A DNA stretch of 64,000 nt from Neoscytalidium dimidiatum (lineage: Eukaryota > Ascomycota > Dothideomycetes > Botryosphaeriales > Botryosphaeriaceae): contig CM074699.1 in the NCBI GenBank assembly GCA_037367355.1, positions 2,542,001-2,606,000 of the forward strand. The letters are read 5' to 3'. Position numbers and translations under genes: made by a program. Position 1 is the stretch's first letter. Each line of letters begins with the position of its first letter. Below are positions 56,163 to 64,000 of the stretch, piece by piece. Under the pieces are notes generated by a model. It was not told the origin of the DNA. It was given only the letters and a program-made list of their open reading frames with translations, and ran no database searches.

Positions 56163-57021
56163 TCAGTGATCGTCCCGCTCAAGCCACTTTGATGTGAGTT
56201 TGTAAAGATCATCAAAGGCTTTGTCGTGGGCGACAACGCGGTCGTAAACATCTTGTCCGAGCACCTTCGCAAACTGCAGGAACGAAACGACGATGAGATC
56301 AGCGTAAGACACTGTGCTCACGTCAGCAATGGGAAACACGAGATATACGAGAAACACGGCATGTACGATGATAGCATTGCTTACCTTGATCGCCCGAAAA
56401 GTAAGGGCCGTCCGTCTTATTCAACAGCGCAGCCAGGTTTTGGATAGGCTCTTTCACAGCTGCCCAGGCGACATCGCCACCCCTTTCCTTTTCGAGCTGG
56501 TCCAGCGGCATGCCGAAACGCTTTTGGCGAGTTTCGTTGAAGTAAAGCTGGCTCTTCTCGGTAAGGACGTCGCGCGCGACACGGGGTATGTACACAGGCC
56601 CCAGGGGCTTCGTGATGGTGGACATCACGCTGATGACCTGCGATACAATGTCGGCATCCGGGTGCAGGGCAGGCTCCGGATGGCGCTTTTCGAGCTCGCG
56701 AGCGATCTTCAGGCTCTCCATGACGTAGGTGCCATCGGGGAAGCGGACGGCAGGAATGGAGTAGGGTGTCGACTCGGCGCCGTCATTGGGCGGCAGTCCC
56801 GCCGCTTGCAGGGTGGGAGCAACGTCCGGGTACTCCAGCCATTCGGTCTTGTAATCGACGCCCTTGAAGTTGAGGGCCATGCGGGCTGCAGTGTGTCAGC
56901 ACAGGCACCCTGTTTAGGGGGTGGCGAGGCCTTGGTGGTAGAGCTCACTCTTCCATGGGTTGAGAGACCAGCAGGCGCGGCGGCCGCGGCTCGGCAGGTC
57001 GTATAGAATTATGGGCGCCAT
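56163..57021 (-). CDS. glutathione S-transferase, LigE/GSTFuA-like
   Basis: Three minus-strand exons, 57021-56949, 56885-56385 and 56311-56163, give 240 residues. The thioredoxin-fold N-domain starts MAPIILYDLPSRGRRACWSL, with NPWKTRMALNFKGVDYKTEW and SIPAVRFPDGTYVMES (the glutathione-contact ES). An all-helical C-domain ends FLQFAKVLGQ...WLERDDH. The NxWKTR motif is typical of fungal GSTFuA and bacterial beta-etherase-like GSTs, which use a Ser rather than Tyr for glutathione activation and are tied to detoxification of aromatic compounds. The substrate is unknown. Introns are 63 and 73 bp. Confidence 0.88.
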
Positions 57022-57956
57022 GGCGGGGGATGAGCTGGGGTTGACGGTCTTGAGACGAGTGAAGGGCCGCGAAGTGTGGCAGAAAATGTTAAAGAGCTCT
57101 TCTTTTGAAGTTCTGATGTTGCCTGATCATGGGTAGGGCGTAGGCGGGGCTCAGGTAAGGTAAGCAAGTAAGCCGCCCCGCATGACGTTCTTGCTACGCT
57201 CGTTGATTGCAGTGTCGGCGGGCGGTGCCGACGACCGTTGGGCCAGCTTCGGTTTCAAGCGCCGCAAGCATCAGTACAGGCAATATCATCATGTTGCACT
57301 TGATCCCGCGGTTGAGTTCGTTTACCGCTGTCGTTGTTGGCTGAAAGTTGAAGGCACGGGCCGTGAGTCACTTCAGGTACGATGGCAACAACCCCTGTAA
57401 GGCGCATGTCCGTGGCACAGGGCAGTTTCTCTGGCTCAACATGTCAGATCTGGCTGGGGCAGGTGGCATGTCGTGCTGTTTGAGCTTATTTTCCCCAATT
57501 GGACTTGACTCGTTCCGGAGCGCAATACGACACACAACCCGAGGAATTGCACACCCAAGCGGGCGGGCAGAGGTTTCTCGGCAGCGGATTTGCCGGACGT
57601 TCCTTGCCAGGATGGCGCAGGGCAGGGGAATTTTAGGATGGTCGAGAAATACAGCAGCGGGCGCAGCCAATGGAGTTGAGAATGTGTATCATTCTTGCGC
57701 GGGCAGCTGCTTCATGTGCACGGCAGCAGTCCCCTTCATCTTATCTCACACAGCTCCAGAACAGCCGGAAGCACCCGCTCGGCAGCACCCATTCCTGGGC
57801 GTCTGAAGACGGTGGCGTCCGAGCAGCGAGACGAGAAGCATCGAGCGGCAGGCAATGATACAACAGTAATAGAATAGAAGAGGGCCGGGAGCCGGTGCGG
57901 ACGTTTCCTTGGATGTCGGTGTCACCCCACGGCCAAGAGCGGCTGGCAGTGGTGCA

Positions 57957-57989
57957 TCCATCGTCCATCGTCCATCGTCCATCGTCCAT
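57957..57989. repeat. CCATCGT heptamer repeat
   Basis: Four to five tandem 7-bp units about 1.4 kb upstream of the GT90 start. Confidence 0.85.
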
Positions 57990-58712
57990 GATCCATATGA
58001 TCCCATCATCGATCAGAGATTGTGCGACAAACAGAGGTCGGCACAGGTCGGGCTGGCACCCGGATGGATTCCAGGCACTGGCGTCCGGGAGCGCCAAGCG
58101 GCGGCGGGTTTCAGTGCAAGTCTTATCCAGCTCTTGGACGCGGACAGGCGTGCAGGGGTGGTGCGAAGACGCTCTGCGGGCGATCTGCAGGGACGCTCTG
58201 CGGGCGTCTGCTCTTGAATCGGCTCTGGCTGTGGGGAAGGGGGGGCTTTGGGCGAGCAGCGCGCAACAGGTCTTATCGTCGGCTGTCTCGAGCTGCCGGT
58301 ATGGGCATGGGCACGGACAACGCGCAGTGTGTGTGTGGCCAAGGTTGCGGTGGATGGGCGGACGGGGGGACGAAGGATGCAGGGCCGGTGGCAACCAACG
58401 GGAGGCGCAGGCGAGATACAGGCTGCGCTCGACGCTCGTATAACTTAACTTTACAGTTGGGGCCAAGCACTCTCGTCTTGCTCTTGCGCTGCGCAGGGCC
58501 GACAGGCATCTCACGGGTGCTGTGCTGCTCAGATCTGCGGGCGCGCTCCGACGACGGCCGTGTGCTGGCTGCCGAGTCGGAATTCGGCTGTCGATGAAGC
58601 AGCAGCGGCGACACAGCAGCACGGCGGGCGACAGGCGGCGGCGAGGCCTGCCTGCTGCGCGCCCTCGTCCTCGCCCTCGCCCTCGCCCTCGGAGAGCTGG
58701 AGCCCAGGGCCT

Positions 58713-58736
58713 CCCCCCCCCCCCCCCCCCTTTTTT
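58713..58736. repeat. C18 followed by T6
   Basis: A pure pyrimidine run, 18 C then 6 T, on the plus strand (G-rich on the other). Confidence 0.9.
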
Positions 58737-59320
58737 CGCAGAGCCGGCAATGCCAAGGAATGCACAACAGAGGCCGTCTCCGCTGACATGCAACGCCGTT
58801 GGGACGGGCCAGTGAGAGAGCGCCAGTCCACGCAGCCACAGCCCTAGATGCGCCCACTCAGCACCTTAGCATCCGCCTCGCCCTGCCAGCCGCGCCGCGC
58901 CGCGCTGCGCTGACCTGCTGCTCCACGCCCGTTGCCCGTTGCCCGCTGCCCGTTGCCCGCTCCCTCCTCCGTGGCCGCGCCTGTCCCCCTGACACCCGCC
59001 ACGCATACGCTCTCCAGCAACCAGCAGCAGCACCAGCAGCCTGCGCGCGCCGGGCGGGGTGCGTGTGCGGTGGAGATGCGTTGGGTGCGCGGGCAGGCGT
59101 GCTACTGGCAGCTGTCGCAAGCGGTTGTGCTGTTGACGCGGCTTAGACAGCTGTTCGCAGTAAAGTGTGTAAAATATGCGGCAGAGGATTGGTAGGGCCA
59201 CAGCCAGGGCCCATTCGCAGCGCCCGGACGCTCGTGTGCGGCGCGCCAATGCTGATGTGAGGCCTTCCCCTGCCGACATCCAAATAACTTATACCCACCC
59301 GAGCCCCGTGGTCCCAGGAC

Positions 59321-59358
59321 GCCGCCGCCGCCGTCGCCGTCGCCGTCGCCGTCGTCGC
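59321..59358. repeat. CCGTCG hexamer repeat
   Basis: About five hexamer units ending 75 bp before the GT90 start codon, in the presumed 5' UTR. Same unit as at 38998-39033. Confidence 0.85.
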
Positions 59359-59433
59359 TGTCTCTGCCTCGAACACCACTCGCTCTCTCTCCCTTCCCCC
59401 ACCCAACACCCCATCCGCCGTCGCCACCGCACG

Positions 59434-60974
59434 ATGGCCCTCCTCTCCAACCAGCGGGCCGCCGGCCTCGTTGGCTTCACGCTCTTTATCTTCCTGCTGC
59501 TCGGCTTCACCACCTACAATTCGCGCTCCGCCGACACCGTGCCCTTCAACTACCAATCCGGCAAGCAGGGTACCGGTGCCCCAACCCTGTCCCAGCCCGG
59601 CCCCGCCGACGGCTGGGCCTTCGACGCGAAGCGGGACGCGAAGAACTACGGCCTCTCGCCCGAGCAATGCGACGCTGCCTTCCCCAAGCTGTGGGCTGAG
59701 ATCGACCGTGCCGTCGCCCACCGCAAGAAGATTGGCAACATCACCCCCGACGAGGTCAAAATCGGCTGGAAGATTGATGGCATCATACGCGCCATGATTT
59801 ACGACCGCCAGGTATGCTTTCAATTGATCCCTGTCAAAATGACCCCGACCCCGAGTCAAAGCTGTAGTAACCCGGGTTTCAGCTCTTCATCCTCAACGCC
59901 CGCGGCGCCCGCCGCCGAGACTACCGCCAGCGTACCCTCGCCGTCCTACAGTCCATCCAGCGCGCCATAACCGCCTACCCCGGCGATATTCCTAACATTG
60001 AGTTCTCATTTGTCGTCGACGACGGCGCATACTTCGCTGTCTACAACAACGAAACATCCGCGACCACCTGGGCCTTGACTCGCGAGCCCCAGGATGACAA
60101 CCTGTGGCTGATGCCCGATTTCGGTTTCTACAGCTGGGAGGGTCCTGCCGGCGAATACAACGCCCTGCTCAGAGCCATCGAGCAAGACGAGATGCCCTTC
60201 GAGCAGAAGGATCCCCGTGCCATTTGGAGGGGCGCCAAGGCTCCCGCTGGTCACGTTCAGGTCCGCTCCGATTTGCTCAAGGTTTCCAAGGGCAAGGAGT
60301 GGGCCGACATCGAAGAGATCATCTGGGGGGGCGAAGGCGAGCCCAAGAACCTCATTCCTATGTCGAAGCACTGCAAGTACATGTTTCCCGTGCATACCGA
60401 GGGGCACACCTACTCCGGCCGTCTCAAGTATCTTCTCAACTGCCACTCTCTCACCGTCATCCACAAGCTTCACTGGCTCGAAAACTTCCACAACGCCCTG
60501 ATTCCCTCCGGTCCGGAGCAGAACTTCATCCAGGTTGAGCGCGATTTCTCCGACATGCACTGGAAGATGGAGTACTATCTGCAGCATCAAGATGAGGCCA
60601 AGCGTATTGCCGACAACAGCGTCAAAACTTTCCGTGATCGCTATCTGACCCCCGCCGCTCAAGCCTGCTACTGGCGCAAGCTCTTCTGGGCGTGGAGAGA
60701 GGTTAGCTTCGAGCCTGACTACTACATGTCTGAGGAGGAACTGAGGCTGCAAACTGAGGCCGAAAGAAAGAAGGAGAAGGAGAACGAGAAGGTGGATGTC
60801 AAGCTCGACGAGGACAAATCATCCAAGGAGAAGGCGAAGTCCAAGGAGGAAACCGTCAATCCCGATGATAGCAAGAGATCGACCACGGAGAAGAAGCTGG
60901 TGCCGCGAGGAATGCCCTACGAGACGTACCTGCTTCTCGAGTCCTACGAAGAAAGCCCGTGGTACAACAGCTAA
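59434..60974 (+). CDS. GT90 / CAP10-like glycosyltransferase
   Basis: Two exons, 59434-59811 and 59883-60974, with a 71-bp intron, give 489 residues. A single N-terminal TM helix at about 10-29 (GLVGFTLFIFLLLGF) marks a type II Golgi protein. The lumenal domain has the CAP10/KDELC layout: ARGARRRDYRQRTLAVLQSI, PDFGFYSWEGPAGEYNALLR, AIWRGAKAPAGHVQVRSDLL, KYMFPVHTEGHTYSGRLKYL and LIPSGPEQNFIQVERDFSDM. Cryptococcus CAP10-type enzymes add xylose or related sugars in capsule and glycoconjugate synthesis; the donor and acceptor here are unknown. A Lys/Glu-rich, probably disordered insert (about 413-466) precedes a short conserved C-terminus. Confidence 0.88.
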
Positions 60975-63420
60975 ACTTGGAATGATTTGGCCTTATTTCC
61001 TCTCTCTCTCCCTTCGCACGATACCCTCGGCAGTTTTATTTACACGCCGGACTCCTCAAACTGGCCTAATATCGGCGACACCCGCGGACTACTGTTCGGG
61101 AGGCTAATAGTCCCAACAACCGTCTGTGTCGGCGTACTCGAGTAGCGCTAAGGTGACGCGGCCAGCGCCCAAGGGGTTGAAACCCGTGCGCCCTGCATCG
61201 TCAGCCAGCCAGCCAGCCGGCCGGCCGGCCGATCTGTTGCCAGCTATTTCATCGACTTCCCCAATTTCCGTCCGGCAAGCTCCAATTCGTGAGCCCCGGA
61301 CGCGCTTGGTTCTTGTTTCCCTTTGCCGTAGATGATTTCTTTGTTACAGCACGAATTGGTGTTTGGGTGGCGCATGATCAGAAAACCGGAAGCTGATGCA
61401 CAGCGGAATCCCAGGCAGTCTGCCCGGCGTTTTTGGAGTTTTTTTGGGAAAGGATTGGATGGTTCAGCATTGTGAGGAAGAAGACGGGTCCGATTTCGAC
61501 CGACTGCAGAGATCCGCTGTACAAAACAGATACGTGGCGGATCGAAACGATTATACAACAACTAATTTTCAACTTCCTATCATGGCATTAGCGGAGTGCG
61601 TGTGTATACACTTGGACGATCTGTAACAGAAAAAATGGAGAGATGCAGTCGCCTGATTGGACCTTTGTGGATCCGTTTCATACATCCAACGCAGAAAAAC
61701 GCCCATCCCGATCGCTCTTCTTTCAATGCATACGAGCACCGAGGTGCTCCGCGACGCGAACAGCGGATTCCCCACCCGTGTCCTTTAGGCTTCTCAATAT
61801 ACTTACTGCTGTCCCCGTCAGGATACGCGAGGGAGCCGACGTCATGCCGCAGTTTCAGCCATTCTTTCCTGGAGCTCGCAATCCTTGCATCGCTGTGTCG
61901 AGGCTACCCGGCCCGTCGATCCTCAGACGAGTAACAACCTATTCTCCACGTGGTAAAAGATTCGAGCTAATCCAAACTTCCGATGCTTCGTAGGTTTCTT
62001 GTTCTGGATTCCCCTGCCAGACACGGCCGAGTATACACAGTACGCGCAAGACTCAACGACGGGGGCCCGCACACGGCCTACGTAAGCTCTCATTTCTCCA
62101 CCTCCCCAATTTCTCCCTCCCTCAGGCCACCGCGCGCACCGGTGAGAACTTTTTTTTTTGTGATCTGATCCGGCGAAAGAGCGACACGAGCCCTTTTTTT
62201 TTTTCGCGGTATTTATTCGATCGACGACCGTAGGCTTGGCGCGCCGGACGCCCTTTTCCCATAGAGCATGATCGGACTGCACACTGGCTAAAAGAAAGGT
62301 TCTTCCAACCATCTCCGTGTCCCTATTTGTTCTTCGTCCTTGCGGCTTACCCGAATTCGTAACTTTTCGGAATTTAACCTTCTCGAGCGATGTTCGCGTT
62401 TCTTCCCGCCACGTACGAAAATAGCGTTCCGTCTCGATATCGTCTCCACGAGGGGAAGAAGGATTTCCCCGCATTTCTCGACAGGGACCTTATCGTTGCT
62501 TGTCGGAGAGCGAAGGCGATGCGTGATGATGGTCGAATGGGGGTTGTCGATGATTACGATGGTGGGAAATGCAGCAACTCCATTCGATGGCCAGTATTCT
62601 CTATTCCCGCAACGGCGAACGGGTGTCCGTTTCACATGTGCGCCATGCCCATGCAGCCCCAACGAAAATGATCAGGAACAGGAATAAAGGCGAGAGGGAA
62701 CGGAACGGGATGCGGCGCGCGGGGAATAGGCTCTGCGGAGAACCGACGCCAGGATCAAGAGCAATGGCATGGGGAAAGACGCACTCAAAGGAGATGTACC
62801 GTTGCGACCTGACGACATATGACGAAAGACCTGGACCACGGGCGTTCCGTCTAGATTTCGCATCATTCTCTTGCTACCCCGCAACCGGTGTTGAGAGTGG
62901 GTCCCGCAACGCTGGGATGACCATCACGGCGGATTTCATTGCTCCATTCGGTGGTTCGCGGGACGACATCCAAAGCATTGCGGAATCGGGAGTTTGCGTT
63001 ATGTCATTGAGGCGAGTGGTTGGCTGGCTTATGTGGGTTGGAGATAAGCGGCTACTCCCGGCATACGGTGCTGGGCCGAGTCAGCTGGTGGTACTCGCTT
63101 TCCGAAAGAACCCACGGCCGGGCCTTGGGATCCTGGAGTGAGCGGCGCGGAGAGGATTGAGCGTTCGCGACACTATGCCGCTGGCGTTTAGCTCTTAGAC
63201 ATAGTTTCATGGGTCCGACGGTTGTCGGTTGTCACAGGGCGTGAACACGAAAGGAGACGTCTGCGTGATCGATGGGTATATATCGCGGGGTTTTTCCTGG
63301 TGTCATATTTTTTCCATCGCGTTCACCCTTCTTATCTGTTTCCCATTCTCAGGCCTCCTGCTGATTACCTGTCAGTCGAGTCCTCCCTTGCTATAAAATA
63401 CGTACTGTCAGTCTCCTTGC
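60975..63420. other. 2.4 kb without a supported gene
   Basis: Starts with the GT90 3' UTR region and contains a GCCG palindromic run (61217-61230) and poly-T runs near 62149-62160 and 62193-62205. Open frames of 100-190 codons exist on both strands but show no family resemblance. TATATAT at 63277-63283 and TATAAAAT at 63392-63399 may be promoter elements for the ORF at 63421. Confidence 0.45.
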
Positions 63421-63810
63421 ATGCCATTGTCCCTACCCGTCGTCCTCGCGCTCACCATCCGACGGACCTCAGCTTCATCACCTACCACAACTACCAAATC
63501 GACTTCAACAGCTTCGGCTGCTGCCACTTCGTCTTCTTCCTCATCCAAGAACAAGAAGACTATTGTTGCACCAATCACCGCGACGAGATGGGATCAATCG
63601 CGCTCACCGAGTGTGCCACGGCACCAGTCGCCGCCTCTCCCCCTACCGTCTGCCTCACCCCTTCAGCCAAACCCTGGAACCTCACTCCACTCATGGAGTC
63701 CACAGCGCTCTCTCGCGCAGCAGGATGGTACGGTCGAAGAGCTTTACTCCCCTGTTGCCTTCTACTCGAAATCATCACCGTCGATCGCCGTTGATGCACC
63801 TTCGTCCTGA
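63421..63810 (+). CDS. hypothetical Ser/Thr-rich ORF (129 aa)
   Basis: A single open frame starting MPLSLPVVLALTIRRTSASS, with a short hydrophobic start, a Thr/Ser-rich stretch and a Pro/Ser-rich middle. It could be a secreted or wall-associated small protein, or chance. A TATAAAAT element lies only ~25 bp before the ATG, close for a fungal promoter, so the true start may be further downstream or in another exon. Another overlapping register is also open. No family was recognised. Confidence 0.3.
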   Translation: MPLSLPVVLALTIRRTSASSPTTTTKSTSTASAAATSSSSSSKNKKTIVAPITATRWDQSRSPSVPRHQSPPLPLPSASPLQPNPGTSLHSWSPQRSLAQQDGTVEELYSPVAFYSKSSPSIAVDAPSS

Positions 63811-64000
63811 TCACCTGCACAAGACCCTATTCTTATCATCCAGCAATTCTCCAATTATCTCCCAAGTTTGTGCCAAATCGCCTAAGAATTACTCTCCCTT
63901 ATCATCATCAGACTCACACCTCCCCACCACCTCCCGTGACGTCCCAACCATAGGAAGGCAAAATCTCAGCCATGTAGATACGGGTACTAAATCGCAGAAG

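Larger units (their letters stand above)
57022..59433. other. 2.4 kb divergent intergenic region GST / GT90
   Basis: No supported gene. The region holds a CCATCGT heptamer repeat, a CTCGCC repeat at about 58672-58691, a C18-T6 run and the CCGTCG repeat next to the GT90 start. It presumably contains both promoters and the long pyrimidine-rich GT90 leader. Confidence 0.5.

Noticed and set aside
1..64000. Mobile elements, CRISPR arrays, defence islands, biosynthetic clusters
   Set aside because: No terminal repeats, transposase or reverse-transcriptase motifs, spacer arrays, or polyketide/peptide synthase domains are visible. The gene set is core fungal.

Overview
The window is nuclear DNA of a filamentous ascomycete (Pezizomycotina, probably Dothideomycetes; the class is inference). 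The grounds are GC-rich genes with short introns of about 46-80 bp bounded by GT and AG, fungus-only families (velvet regulator VelB, a CFEM protein, a GCKIII kinase with a fungal tail, fungal-type C2H2 fingers), no operons, and long pyrimidine-rich leaders full of simple repeats. I see no transposon, rRNA, tRNA, CRISPR array or prokaryotic system, and no secondary-metabolite backbone gene.

Left third (1-26653): the 5' part of a Bem3-like RhoGAP gene runs off the left edge on the minus strand. After 5.3 kb without a recognisable gene come an F-box gene (-), a large conserved fungal protein of unknown function (+), a GCKIII Ste20-type kinase (+), a 5.6 kb gene-poor stretch, a C2H2 transcription factor (+) and a four-TM protein (+).

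Middle (26654-45779): a decayed BTB/POZ fragment (-) lies beside the PI4-kinase gene stt4 (-). stt4 is head-to-head with hel2 (ZNF598-type ribosome-quality-control ligase, +). Next come velB (+), a DGAT2-type diacylglycerol acyltransferase (-) and a divergent stk19-like gene (+).

Right third (45780-64000): a CFEM GPI-type surface protein, ribosomal protein eL38, a 31-residue Cys-rich micro-ORF, a GH47 alpha-1,2-mannosidase, an FMN-dependent alpha-hydroxy-acid oxidase (all +), a LigE/GSTFuA-like glutathione transferase (-), a GT90/CAP10-like glycosyltransferase (+) and a doubtful Ser/Thr-rich ORF at the right edge.

The genes are mostly core eukaryotic functions: polarity and signalling (RhoGAP, GCKIII, Stt4, VelB), secretory-pathway glycosylation (GH47, GT90), lipid storage (DGAT2) and translation or quality control (eL38, Hel2). 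They do not form one pathway. Exon structures were worked out by hand from splice signals, frame continuity and family resemblance. No search was run, so family names rest on motif recognition.
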